Shown: piece after piece, positions 53,222 to 63,917 of the stretch
Layout: each line of letters starts with the position of its first letter
Position numbering within the stretch: the stretch's first letter is position 1
Assembly (NCBI GenBank): GCA_003194525.1
Contig: NBIV01000248.1
Coordinates: 1-64,000 of the forward strand
Source of the DNA: Gracilariopsis chorda
Lineage: Eukaryota; Rhodophyta; Florideophyceae; Gracilariales; Gracilariaceae
Length of the DNA stretch: 64,000 nt
Reading direction: 5' to 3'
Notes under the pieces: generated by a model
Seen by the model: only the letters and a program-made list of their open reading frames with translations
The model's database searches: none
Told to the model about the DNA's origin: nothing
Made by a program: the position numbers and the translations under genes

Positions 53222-53644
53222 ATGATGGTCCTCAGCACATGGTCATCTCTTAAGCTGACAGCTTTCGTGCTCTGCGTACTTTCGTTTCTGTCCACAACCT
53301 CCGCAATATCAATTCTGTGCGTCGGAACCGGGCTGTATCGGAGATGTTTCGCAGACAACGGAATACCAGTGTACTGTACTAATTTCCGGCTCAGAAAGCG
53401 CCAGTACGCCATCTTAATCGCCACCGTCACCGGGCCGGGGCAAATGAACGTGAAGGAAAGAATGATGGTTTATGACTCTTTGGGAAGTGAGGCAGCGTGC
53501 AACAGGGCTGGAAAATTGAAGTACCAACTCTTCGAAGGCGAATCGATTCATTGTGAACTGCGGCCCTCCGTGGATCTTGAACACCCGCGTTACTCTTCTG
53601 CTGGCGGTTTTGGGCAAAGTTGCACCGCCAGATCATTCCTTTAG
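53222..53644 (+). CDS. Small secreted hypothetical protein
   Basis: From tandem ATGs at 53222/53225 the frame encodes about 140 residues. A signal peptide (LKLTAFVLCVLSFLSTTSA) is followed by a mature part of about 115 residues with six cysteines (LCVGTGLYRRCFADNGIPVY, CTNFRLRKRQ, AACNRAG, SIHCELRPS, GQSCTARSF), which suggests disulfide bonds. No family recognised. The upstream in-frame extension to 53123 is unlikely to be translated because the signal peptide fits the later ATG. Confidence 0.5.
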   Translation: MMVLSTWSSLKLTAFVLCVLSFLSTTSAISILCVGTGLYRRCFADNGIPVYCTNFRLRKRQYAILIATVTGPGQMNVKERMMVYDSLGSEAACNRAGKLKYQLFEGESIHCELRPSVDLEHPRYSSAGGFGQSCTARSFL

Positions 53645-54263
53645 ATCAGAAGTGACTTCATGTCTGTGTTTTTACTGAAAACCCAAACATGCAAGTGTTG
53701 ATCAACGTCTATAGGGGTTTCCGTCGTTCCGTTGCCGACGAAGCCGATGCTCAGTGTGCCGAAATTTTGGCGAAACGGGTCCTTTCCTTAACTTGCTATA
53801 AGTGTGTCCGTCTCCATATAATCGAATATACGGATGGACCTCATGACGCCTCTCAAATCTTACATGCTATGGTTTTGGTAGCGTCAAATTTGCGTCCGCA
53901 CGCAAGGGGGAGTTGAAATTGTGCTACGGCATAAGAGCGTTTCTGAGTGGTAGGAAACCTGGTCTCAATAGAACAAATGTAGCAACAGGAAAGAGGTTTT
54001 GTGAAAGTAGTCCATATCTAAATGAGCATCTACCATTTGTAGATATCCCGTAAAAGAGGCGAGAACTCTGTTTAGATAATGCTAATGCATCTTTAAGCTC
54101 TTTTCGTAAGGCGCTGCTATGCGGTTTACGCGGAAGGAGTTTTCAGAGGTCTTCACTCAATGGTTCCTTCACCTAGTACTTTGATTCTTTTGTTCTAATG
54201 ACATTTTGTTATATTTCATAGATCTGCTTTGAAGTGATGCAGAATGAGAAGTTTGCATAATGG
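53645..54263. other. Left flank of the hAT element
   Basis: A 75-codon frame at 53689 (MQVLINVYRGFRRSVADEAD) looks protein-like but is unidentified. It ends about 350 bp before the hAT target duplication. Confidence 0.3.
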
Positions 54264-54271
54264 GTGTGGCG
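54264..54271. repeat. 8-bp target-site duplication, left (GTGTGGCG)
   Basis: Identical to 56976-56983. It is perfect, implying recent insertion. Confidence 0.9.
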
Positions 54272-56975
54272 CAGGGTCGTATTTGTGACTGACTAACTAT
54301 GACAAGAAAAATGTGACTAATGACTGACTAACTACCACTTGTGGGAAAAATGTAGTCATTAGTCATGACAGTCTTGACACCTGTACAACTGTGCAACTGT
54401 GCAACGTGTCTTACACGTGGATACTCACAGGCCGCCGCCGTCGACTCCATTTCAGAACGGGAGTCTTCCAATCGTGGTTGCCTCGGACTGCCCCACCGGC
54501 GACAACATGAGGCCACCTGTTCCTTTGCCGGCTGAGCCACGTGCGTCATCTGAGCCAAGTTCTTCGCCGCAGTCTCCCCAAAATGGAGAACCATCACCAG
54601 TCGAGATCACGGCAAAGCGGCTCGTAGAGCAGCAGAGTGAAAGACAAAAGAGACGTCGCAAGGTAGGAGCCGGGCGCGGGTCGAGCGTCAAGACGTCACT
54701 CTGGAGCACGATTGCCGCTACAGTGCATGGCAGTAATGGAAAGTTCAAGTTTACATGCGCTACCTGTGGAATTGAAGGCGCCATGAATAGCACCTTGTCA
54801 ACAAGCAACGTCATCGTTCACTACAAGATCAAACATCTCGCATTGCATAACGATCTCGTTTCTCTTAACAATAGCAATGCCACTGAAGTTGCCCTTACAT
54901 CTCGTATCTCGCAGGAACGAAGGCGAAATACTCGTCGGAGACGGAACAGTGACATACAGCGTTACTTCACGCCCAGCAATGGCGGTGGTTTGAGCGGACT
55001 TTCAGCGTTGGAAACTGTAAACATTCCGGCTAAGGTTCTGCAGTCTGTGGCTATTGTGATGTTCTCGTGCTTTATGGAGGCCTCCTCTTCTCAGCTCGCA
55101 TCACCGGTCTTGCAAGGATTCGTGGATGTGTTTGGGGGTCGCATACAATTTGCGAGTAAGGATATGACGGAGAAAACATTGTTTGACACGTACGCTGCTG
55201 TCTGTCGCATCCTACGGCGCTCCGTTACAGACGCGCGGACAGGATGCATAACGGTCGATGGGTGGAGTGCTGCGCTGGGTGCTCCAATCCTTGGAATGAC
55301 ATGGCATTATATTGACAAGCAATGGAACATGCGTTGCGTTCCCATCGCAACTCTGAACATGGGATTAGCGTCCAAGACCGGTCAACAACTACGCTATATC
55401 ATGCAGGAAATACTAGAACAGAATCCAATCGTGGGCGCTGACGATGTTTGCGTACACACGGGTACTAGCGATAATGATGCTGCCACCGCCCTGGCAGTTG
55501 ATCTGCTTACCAACTACGTTGGTTCCGTGCGCTGCGTGGTCCACACGCTGGCCTTGGCAGTGAATGATGTTTTCGAGCATGGTACTGTGTGGAAGTTGTA
55601 TCTGGACCATGTGAACAAGGTGACGACATACTTTAACCATCACCAAAAGGCGGCACAGTTGCTAGCTCAAAAGCAAGGAGAGGAGGGGATTACCAAAGAT
55701 CGCGTGCATAGGCTCAAGCACGATATTCCCACGCGCTGGCATTCTCGTCTTGCTGCGATGTCTGTCTATCTGTGCCGGATTCATAATATCTCAGAAGTGG
55801 CGGAAGAGCTCGAGATAAGTTCGGAGCACCTGCCTACGCTTTCTGAAGATCAACAGGATGTCCTCGCTGAGTTCATTACTGTACTTGCAGAAGTTCGCAG
55901 GGTCGCTCGTCAGCTGGAAGCCGACCGCAAAGTAACCATGTCCCGCGCACCGCGTTTACTCCGTGAGCTACATGAGACGCTGATGATTATGGCTAGTGCC
56001 ATGCTTCCTGCGCAGTCTATGGAGTATACCGAATCCGTCCCCGCACTTACTTTCGAGGATACGAATGACTTATTTGAAGTTTATGCGTTGCCAACGAGGC
56101 CGAGTTCTGCTCCTGCCGACAAAAAGAGAGATGAAGCACGTCAAATAAGATTGACCCGGAACCAACCGAAGTCATTGGCCGTCAAGCTGGCTGATCGCAT
56201 TGCATTACGGCTGGGAGCTGTTTGGGAACGTGTTGACGAAGAGGCAGCTCATTGGCGTCCGAACACAGATCAAGAGTCTGAACCGGATAAAGACTTGCAT
56301 GAAGCACGTCGTGTACTTCTCTTCCACGTTGCTGCAATTATGGACGTGAATGAATGTTGCCTAGACTTCCTGGACTGCTCAGAGAATGATCGAAAAGCCT
56401 ACAAAAAGGTTCTATTCTCGGCTGTTGTTCGGGAGGCTGTCGAGCTGGAAAGTTCCCTGGCTCCTAGAGCAGAGAGGCTCGAGGTCGTTTTCGGTCTTCT
56501 GCACGACGAAATGCGCGAGGTTCTAGAGGAAAAATGTAGAAGGGATCCCAGTGCTGCTCTCCTATTCTGGGAACAAGCGAATCAAACATCTACGATGATT
56601 AGCCCTGTTCCTTTCAACACAATTGCACGAGCTGCGCTGTCCTCTAAAGCATCCTCGGCCCCTGCTGAGAGACTTTTTAGCGATTTAGGCAGGAGGGAAG
56701 GCAATCAAAGCCAGTCGTTACTGTCCAGTACTCTGGAAATGTCCGAAATGATACGGGTTTTTGTTTGCAACGAGCTCAAGAACGCCCCACTCCATCAAAA
56801 CGGGCTCATGCACCCAAAGGGTGATGCGTTTAGACGTCTAGTGCGTGTCGTTGCTCACGAGATAGTAAAAGAGTAAAGTTGTTATAGAAGTGACTATATT
56901 TGACTAACTAGCACTCAAACAGCGGTGACTATGACTTTTTGGATCCCAGAAATCTTAGTCACAAATACGCCCCTG
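54272..56975 (+). mobile_element. Complete hAT transposon (2704 bp)
   Basis: The left end CAGGGTCGTATTTGTGACT and the right end AGTCACAAATACGCCCCTG form a 19-bp terminal inverted repeat with one mismatch. Both are flanked by the 8-bp target duplication GTGTGGCG (54264-54271 and 56976-56983), the length typical of hAT. Subterminal copies of TGACTAACTA occur at about 54288, 54327 and 56901, likely transposase-binding sites. The element encloses one intact transposase gene, so it looks complete and possibly autonomous. Confidence 0.95.
54507..56876 (+). CDS. hAT-family transposase
   Basis: A cut-and-paste transposase of about 789 residues from ATG 54507 (an upstream GTG extension to 54399 is unlikely). 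A BED-type zinc finger lies at about residues 70-120 (LWSTIAATVHGSNGKFKFTC, ATCGIEG, then VIVHYKIKH). The RNase-H-like core includes ITVDGWSAALGAPILGMTWH (first Asp), HTGTSDNDAATALAVDLL and VRCVVHTLALAVNDVFEHG (the conserved CxxH), and IPTRWHSRLAAM. The hAT dimerisation block near the end reads FNTIARAALSSKASSAPAER followed by LFSDLGRREGNQ. No stop or frameshift is seen. It fills the element between the terminal repeats, with its start about 235 bp from the left end. Confidence 0.92.
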   Translation: MRPPVPLPAEPRASSEPSSSPQSPQNGEPSPVEITAKRLVEQQSERQKRRRKVGAGRGSSVKTSLWSTIAATVHGSNGKFKFTCATCGIEGAMNSTLSTSNVIVHYKIKHLALHNDLVSLNNSNATEVALTSRISQERRRNTRRRRNSDIQRYFTPSNGGGLSGLSALETVNIPAKVLQSVAIVMFSCFMEASSSQLASPVLQGFVDVFGGRIQFASKDMTEKTLFDTYAAVCRILRRSVTDARTGCITVDGWSAALGAPILGMTWHYIDKQWNMRCVPIATLNMGLASKTGQQLRYIMQEILEQNPIVGADDVCVHTGTSDNDAATALAVDLLTNYVGSVRCVVHTLALAVNDVFEHGTVWKLYLDHVNKVTTYFNHHQKAAQLLAQKQGEEGITKDRVHRLKHDIPTRWHSRLAAMSVYLCRIHNISEVAEELEISSEHLPTLSEDQQDVLAEFITVLAEVRRVARQLEADRKVTMSRAPRLLRELHETLMIMASAMLPAQSMEYTESVPALTFEDTNDLFEVYALPTRPSSAPADKKRDEARQIRLTRNQPKSLAVKLADRIALRLGAVWERVDEEAAHWRPNTDQESEPDKDLHEARRVLLFHVAAIMDVNECCLDFLDCSENDRKAYKKVLFSAVVREAVELESSLAPRAERLEVVFGLLHDEMREVLEEKCRRDPSAALLFWEQANQTSTMISPVPFNTIARAALSSKASSAPAERLFSDLGRREGNQSQSLLSSTLEMSEMIRVFVCNELKNAPLHQNGLMHPKGDAFRRLVRVVAHEIVKE

Positions 56976-57400
56976 GTGTGGCGTTGACCGGTGATGGGAA
57001 GGGATTGGTGCCCGGATCAATGTACTGCACAGTTCGCGCGTTAGACATCGCCAGCGGAAGAGCCATCGGCCATGACGTCTATGTTGCTCATGTGGAATCA
57101 GACGCGGCGGGTTTCGCGAGTTGTGTCGTACGATTACTACGGGCATGGAAGATTGTGGGATGTGACAAGTGGAGAGTGCGTGATGGCGTCAACTCTCTTT
57201 GAGAGGGGGTCAAATACACGCCACCTCGGTGTCGTTCGCTTTGGCTGGAAGTTTGGATACAATTAGATTATGGGCCAGAGCGGGTATGACCATGAGAAAA
57301 TGCTGGCATCTATGGACAGAGGAGTGGTCCGATTTGGAGATGCTTACTTTTCGGAATGGCAGGGCTCGACGTTCTGCCCGTTTTTTAGAATAGTGAGATA
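56976..57400 (+). pseudogene. WD40-repeat protein fragment beside the hAT insertion
   Basis: Directly after the target duplication the plus strand reads VALTGDGKGLVPGSMYCTVR and ALDIASGRAIGHDVYVAHVE. Then, in shifted frames, come RLWDVTSGECVM and LFERGSN. These are WD40 blade signatures (GSxDxTVRxWDxxSGxx), with GSMYCTVRALDIASG as the clearest. Frame changes occur near 57110, 57200 and 57270. The gene was therefore already decayed or is mis-sequenced. I found no WD40 sequence on the other side of the hAT, so the insertion may mark the edge of the relic rather than split an intact gene. Confidence 0.55.
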
Positions 57401-59749
57401 GATAATGCAAGATGCATCTTTATCTGCTATAGCTCAGCTGTGCTCAGAACGGCTCTCCTTCAAATCACTCGTTCCGTAACATGAAGCCGTATGCACAAAA
57501 CGTTCAAGTCAAGTCGCGCTGGCGAGAGCACATGTATACCTGTATATACGCTACCCTGTGAATCATAACAAACCCCCGAGTCACGAGTGGTGCATCAACT
57601 CTTCGTTCATGCAAATGTCTGTGAGGATTGGAAGAAGAGAACGCAATAATGACCTTCAGGTTGCACAACGTGGTACATGCAGAGCGCCTTGTCATGGTAA
57701 GCCCCTTAGCCGATGACCTATACAGAGGGAGAAGGAGAGGTAGAAACTTAGGGAACAAGGGATGAAAGGCGATGATCATCGGTGACGAAATGCTAACGCA
57801 GACGAGAGTACCTTTGAGATTTTTATGCTTTCTTTGCTTAATCACAAAGTAGCTCAGTGACCCTAACACGGCTGAAAATCTTAGTTTGTAGCTACGATAA
57901 CAAAGAAAACTTTATAGGTATTGGAGGTTTGTAGTAAACCTCCCGATGTACGAGTAATAGACGTACACGCTCACAATAAAGAAGAAGAAGAATGCAAATG
58001 TCTCCGCCCATTCCTTTTGCAGTTACACTTCAATCCACAGTCCATTCCATCATATTATGAACAATCAAGTCTAGAAGGACCGTTTTCTACAATCAGTCAT
58101 ATCACAGCATTCCAAGCCCCTCACTTTCGCATTGACGATGACGGACTGGCATGAAAAGAGTGATGGCTCAAATACCAAACGAAAGCATGGAATCAATGAA
58201 GAATCTGTCATGCATATCAATGTTCACATCGTCCCTGGCATACATCTGAATTAAGATACTTTGCGTAAACTATTCATGGTTTCATGGAATATTGTTGTTT
58301 ATTGAAGTCTACTTGGGAGCGAGACGTTTCAATGGCTTTGATTTTATGTGCTGACGTGGTTGTACCCCAAGGCGGTTTCGTTGAATAACCATGGTCTTTA
58401 ATTTGTGTTCATCATTGTTTTGCGTGGGTGCCGGGACCTGCGACAAGAAATCGTTGTCTGGCGCAGCGAGAAGCTGCTGCACAAGCGCCCTCAACCTCTC
58501 CAGTTCCTGTACCGGTCGGTTGAATGCCTAGCACTAAGAGGGAGCGTTTTCTGGAAGGGGAACGAAACTAACTGCAACCCGCAGACATCTTCCGAAACAT
58601 TATAAACAAAGTATTTAGTTCTAAACTTTTGCGACATTTCTGACCGTGTACAAGGTGCGTAATAATGTATAGTTTCTACCTTTAAAGTGTTGGCAGATGA
58701 TTGACTTTTCTCCCCTCATGGAAGAGCTCCAGTCTTATCCTTTTATATAGAAACTGCGCCCAGGCAAAACCCTGCTAAAATCAAGGACGCTAGATACTAC
58801 TGCAGCTACAGAGCAGGGAACCACTCAACGTAGATATCACATCAGAATGTTTTCGTACTGATTGCTAGAGCGAAATATCTCTTCTACCTTTGCTCACGCA
58901 ATTCGTCTAACGTAAGGTCAGGCAACATGTCTCATGGCACATCCAGTACAATATTACATCATAAAGACCCTTTAGTACGGTAAAAAAACCTTGTAAAAAA
59001 CGCGTGAATCATATGAAAGACGAGCAGAAGAAGGCGACTGTATGGAATCTTTCGAGAACAGCACTAATGATGAGTATTAGCAAGAACTTCTTTAAGCTCA
59101 ATAGCACACCAGTAGGAAGAGCTCTGCTGTCAAGGAGAGCAGCGTTAACAAGAACCATGCACCTATGCTCGTGCAAAGCGTACAGTCACGCATTATGAAA
59201 TTGAAACTGAAATTGAAATTATTAAACTGTCACCAATAGTGTGGTAGTGGCCACGTGCCATTTACCGGAAAAGCAACGAAATGGGTGCAAAACGGTACCG
59301 TGGCTGTATCCCCCACGGGAGAGCTGAACTGCCTTTTTTTAATGAGGGGCGGGTGGCCAACGATGGAATGAGGACACAAGCACAGCAGCCCCATCGAGAG
59401 ACGGCTGCCAAGGGAAAATAAAGGTTACTCCCGATGAACAAGAAGCGGCCCACGGAATATTGGACTCTTAAAGAGGGACGTCTGTAGGATAATGACTGGG
59501 AGGATCCAGAAATTGACAAACTAAGAAAGTGACACGCTTGTACCCAATAAGGCGTCGCAAAAAAAAAGGTTTACCCGCTGCAAGTTTGTTGTTTTGCAGC
59601 GGGGTTCTGGTACCGGCTGTAGAATGACAAACGCTGATATCCAGTAAGTTACAAGCAACCAACTCTCCTTTTACGAATATCAGACCCAACCCACCTCCGT
59701 GTCACTACCGTCTCCTCAGCTGTTCCAAATTACTAGCTTCGACAACATG
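57401..59749. other. No supported gene
   Basis: AT-rich, short frames only. An 8-bp-stem hairpin (GGAGGTTT GTAGT AAACCTCC) lies at 57923-57943. Two 60-70-codon frames near 58400 overlap on opposite strands and look non-coding. Confidence 0.4.
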
Positions 59750-60954
59750 CACTACGGTATCTATCAGAATGAGACCAGACATATAACTGTTTGTTACGCT
59801 CTTTCTTCTCAATACTATGTGGTGGAATACAACCATGCTTCGTTTGAACACAGTTTACGCTCTTCAAATCCAACGACGCATCCTGAAAAAGAGAACGTTG
59901 AAACAAGTCGGGTTAAAAAAAGATATCCAAGCTCAAGGCAGCACGGAATGGTATGAACTCTTATATTGTGGTGAAGATGACAATTTTATTGTTCATTTGA
60001 ACGTCAATAGATGGCGGTTCTTCCACGATCTTCTTGCTCAAATTGAAAACGAGCGTCAAACTTGTGAATATTATTCCCCATTTTCCAAGCATGGCAACAA
60101 GAGAGGACGAAAAACAGGTTTGCGATCAGTGGACCTTCTCTGATTGATACTTTGGTATGTAAGAACGTCGGATGTTAAGTACTCGCTTTGCTCAATATTC
60201 GACCTTGTGCCTTCTAGCAAAATTGTGTGGTTAAAGTACGCATTAATGTATATTGAAAGCTCTAAAAGCTGGTACCATACCGGAAGCTCGAATTGAGTGG
60301 CCAACTATATCTGAGATGCAAGATTCTGCAAGAGTTCTGGAGCAGTCAAAACCAGAAGCAGCAATGTATTTAAAGCGGGTATTTGGCGTTGTTGATAGCG
60401 GTTATTTCCGTTGTGTAAGTTACAATGATTCTAACCTTCAGAACTCCTACTTCGAAGAATATACGCAGAATACAGAGGTTGCGGACCTGTTCGTGTGAAA
60501 CGTCTATGAAAAGATCATCCATGCATCGATGAACTACCCAGGCTCATAGCAAGATGCGAAAATAGCAGGAGTTTCTGGTCTATACTGGCCACGATTGTCT
60601 GACGAGGTCACGCGACCGGGGTACGCAACCATTGGTCATAGTGCATTCGCGGCCAACATAACAGTAACAAACGGGAAGTTGTTGCGCTCTAGGAAGTCGA
60701 ACGAAGCGAAGCAGGTGCCAAGGTCTATAGAGATGGCGGCAGTAGACTTTGTACTTGAGAAAGTATATCCCGCTTACCGCCAGTCTGCAGAGTGGGATGT
60801 ACATGCCTTAAAAATTCCTTTCTGAAAATTTCGTACGATACTGCGAGCTGATAGTGGAAGAAGGTTAGATATAATTGCGATCTTCTGTCACTCAATGAAT
60901 TACAGAACACGTACAATCGGATCTAATGAGATTCGGTCAGTGTTCGACGTATGA
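59750..60954 (+). pseudogene. PIF/Harbinger-like DDE transposase, inactive
   Basis: Harbinger transposases use a DDE nuclease. Visible blocks: STEWYELLYCGEDDNF and HGNKRGRKTGLRSVDLL (amino part, 59930-60140); EARIEWPTISEMQDSARVLE, AAMYLKRVFGVVDSGYFRCV (first Asp) and SNLQNSYFEEYTQNTEVADL (60285-60490). After a frame change come GYATIGHSAFAANITV, where the family has ADSAFP and the second Asp is here His, then YPAYRQSAEWDVHALKIPF (Glu of RQxxEWG). A last part reads LDIIAIFCHSMNYRTRT. Stops at about 60498 and 60823 and the Asp-to-His change inactivate it. Terminal repeats and a TWA target duplication were not identified. Confidence 0.75.
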
Positions 60955-61020
60955 AAATGTTGCGGATGTGGTTGATGGTTTCACTTACCTGCAATATATA
61001 AATTTGTGAACCCCCTTTTC

Positions 61021-61474
61021 CTAGTATGCGGTAGCAGCAGGCTCTTGAAATAAGTAAATTGCACAACCGCTGTAACCAAATACATAGGCCTCGAACAATG
61101 CAATTTTGAATTGAATCCAGGCACACAAAATCGTCGCCGTAGAACTTGAACTCCCTACCAGCGGCGGGGAAGAGCGTGTAGCCGCAATCCGTGCATTGGT
61201 ACGCATGCACATCAGCCTTTGCTTGTTCCCCCGAGCAGGTGACATAATCTAGATGTTCCTTATCCGACTCTTGGTCATATTCTGCCTGTACAGCGGCCTC
61301 CTTGGCAGCCTCTTCCTCACGCTGCTTAATGCGTTGTTGCACTACTCCATCAAATAGCAACTTGGCATGCGCCTCATACAGACGTAAAGTTGCTGCGGCT
61401 GACATGGGCGCTTGTTGCATGTCGTTATGCTCAATTTGATGCGTCACTTGTTGAGCGCAGCTAAGAGTGCCCAA
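61021..61474 (-). pseudogene. Rubredoxin-like domain protein, incomplete
   Basis: The frame contains a helical, charged region (LYEAHAKLLFDGVVQQRIKQ, REEEAAKEAAVQAEYDQE) and then YQCTDCGYTLFPAAGREFKF, YGDDFVC. This is the first half of a rubredoxin fold (CxxCGY...DDFxC), which binds one iron through four Cys. After the third Cys the frame changes; in the adjacent frame the text reads CPGF, so the fourth Cys is Phe and the site cannot form as read. Related rubredoxin domains occur in plastid and cyanobacterial proteins, which is the best hint that the host is photosynthetic. The first codon is not an ATG; an upstream exon is probable. Confidence 0.5.
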
Positions 61475-61723
61475 AACCCCAATGAGAACTCTGACAATAC
61501 TGCGTCACATAACGACGAGAAATAAAATAGTAAAGAGAAGTCCGGAAAGAAGAGAAGAAAACTCGTACTAAGTGCACCGTAACTCGCTTGTCTGCAGTCC
61601 GTACTCCTAGCAACAGCTTATAGAATCTTCAGCAACAGTGCCAAGACAAACTGCAGATAAAAGCCGGTTTACCATCTTATCACTTTACGCCTTCGAATCA
61701 AACCTTGCTTTGAGGTCGGCTTC

Positions 61724-62861
61724 ACTTACCCGTTTGCATTGCTTGGGGCGTCATTCTTGTTTTCCTTTCCCGTTCTTTTGTTGCGGTTTTCATTAGTTAC
61801 ATCATTCTTTTGGCTTGGACCATCTTCGTTACGAACATGAGTCCCCTGCCCCAATCGTTGAGGCCGACTGATTGTGCGTGACCCACGGCTTCGTTCCTTG
61901 GATTCAAGATCACCAGTAGAACCTTCGACATTCCTGTCAGAATTTCCTTCAGAGATTCTTCCAGCAGACTGCTCAGAGGGTGTACTCTTTCGTCTACTTC
62001 TGCGTGTAGCGTACTTAATTCTTTGTTGAGATTGCTGGTTTTCGCGCTGTGGTACGTTATTTTGTGTGACGCCCTGCGATTTCTTTCCATCCCCGTCCAT
62101 CAACGATCTTGGTGGACTAGAATATGTTCTGCCCCGTCTCTTTTGGGTGACGCGTGGACTTACTCGAGTTCCACCCCTATTCGTGGACCTACTAGCCATA
62201 TGGTTCTTTTGCTGTGATGCGATGGCTTCCTGTTCTTCTCCGTCGTGGTTGTCACTCTGCCGGTCTACTCTTCTCGGTGGTTCGGATCCGTTCGAATTCA
62301 AGTCGGAAATCTATTCTTCGCGAACTCCTGATTCATTACCTTGAGAGTCTCTTTGATCGCTAGTATCTTGGTCGTTGGGCCGAGCTCTCTGGGTGGCGTT
62401 GGGAGCATTCTTTCGAAGGTCCGAATCAGTCCCCAAAGACTCTGGTATTTGCAACTTTGGGCTCGTTTTTTTTTGACGATTTATTACTGCGTCTTGTTCG
62501 CTTTAGGGGATTTATGGATGCATCAGGAACTTCTCTGTTTACTCTCTTGCGAACTGCGACCGGGGACTTCTGATACTCCATCATGTTCCTCGCAACATCT
62601 GCTGCTGTCCTTGCGGTTGTCTTAATATCTTCTAAGTCCTGTAACACCCCTAAAAACCCCTTCCTCATCTCCATCGTCGTTGTCATCGCTGGAATAATTT
62701 TCCTTTCTAGCATGATCTACTCTTTCCTTCTGCCTCGAGGACTTTCTAACGTTTGAAGGCTCTGGACGCAGGGTGTGTGAACTGGGAGAAGTAGCCCTTC
62801 TTCTTCTTCTCTTGGAACTTGGCCCACGTGGGGATCTTGGTCTTTCACTTGCCCTCATCAT
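61724..62861 (-). pseudogene. Basic, disordered nuclear-type protein segment
   Basis: Minus-strand frames read SSKRRRRRATSPSSHTL with an acidic patch (SSDDNDDGDEEGVF), then, after a one-base change near 62655, LEDIKTTARTAADVARNMME and PLKRTRRSNKSSKKNEPKV. After a second change and an in-frame TAG at about 62313 the text continues as SNGSEPPRRVDRQSDN and RTGKENKNDAPSNANG, ending at a GTAAGT-like donor (61724). The Ser/Arg/Lys-rich composition with nuclear-localisation-like clusters suggests a chromatin or RNA-associated protein. It is in line with 62949-63917 and may be the same gene. Confidence 0.4.
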
Positions 62862-62948
62862 GGGAGGCAGCTCTGGAGACCTTACTTAAGAAGCGATGGC
62901 TTCAAGAGAAGAATGGAAATGGTGAAAGAGATCGATCAATTCATCTTC

Positions 62949-63917
62949 CTACGCTTCTGCATACTTGTTTGGAAGGCCATCAATTGTTTTTATCGATCTC
63001 ATCATACCTTTAGCATCTTTCTGGGAAAAATGGAATATCAAGGCAAAACTTGAGAAAGGCAGAACAAACAGTTTTCCAACAAAAACTGTGGCATCTGATG
63101 CTTCGGCACAGTGATCAAAGAGAACGTGAAGCAGGTCTATAGATCCTTTCGCCTTCAAATCCCGACGATGTCGGAATGAAACACAGATATCGGCCACTTC
63201 CCTGATTATACTCTGCCGTTCTTTCTTATCACACTGCAGCTTGAGCACCTCGTGCAGCGCTCCAACAATGTCTCTTCATAGAGCGTTCCCACGTATTTGG
63301 CGCTGTCGGAGATAGTCCTGGCACACGCGAAAAGATGTGTATTCGTTACTTTCTGCTTTGGCTTCTTTCCAGGGTTTGATGAGAACTCCAAAAAGAGGAA
63401 GGTGAGAGATATGTCGAAAAAGCAAATATTGCAAAGATGCCTGAGCAAGAGATGCGAAAAAGTCTCTTACTTCTCTTTCTTGAAGTCCTGCTTGGGCACG
63501 ATTTCTTCCAGATCCTGTAGGGGAAGACAGTTTCAACTCATAATCAACAAGGGTGGTGACCACGGACCTGGTCATGTCCACCAACTGTAGGATCGTTTCT
63601 TTAAGGGAAAGTAAGTCGAGGTCGGGATCTGCAGGTGATGTGTTGTCCAATTCTGTTCGCTTCCGCAAGATCATCATTGACATATTATTTTCAGTGCCAC
63701 GACATAGTGTTAAAACTATAAGAATGCATCGCGAACAAAGTAGCCTTACTGCCAAAGGAACAGAATCACAGGCGCAGATGGCTTGCAAGATATCAATTAC
63801 ATCAGCACCTTGGTTACGATATTCTTGAATTTCTTCCAACTCTAGTATCTTTTCATGTGATGTTTGGGACGAGCCCGTCGTATTCAACCGAGATCTTATC
63901 TTTGACAATGAGGACAC
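62949..63917 (-). CDS. Helical unknown protein, probably upstream exons of the gene below it
   Basis: The frame 63917-63276 encodes 213 residues rich in helices (IDILQAICACDSVPLAVRLL, LKETILQLVDMTRSVVTTLV, FFASLAQASLQYLLFRHIS). It is followed by 63248-62949 (KERQSIIREVADICVSFRHR, SIDLLHVLFDHCAEASDATV). An acceptor-like TTTTTCCCAG near 63030 before KDAKGMMRSIKTIDGL suggests an intron of about 65 bases inside the second frame. The paired helices resemble a HEAT/armadillo scaffold, as in the 1.9-2.7 kb gene, but I see no direct sequence match between them. The gene probably continues left into 62861-61724 and may start beyond 63917. Confidence 0.45.
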
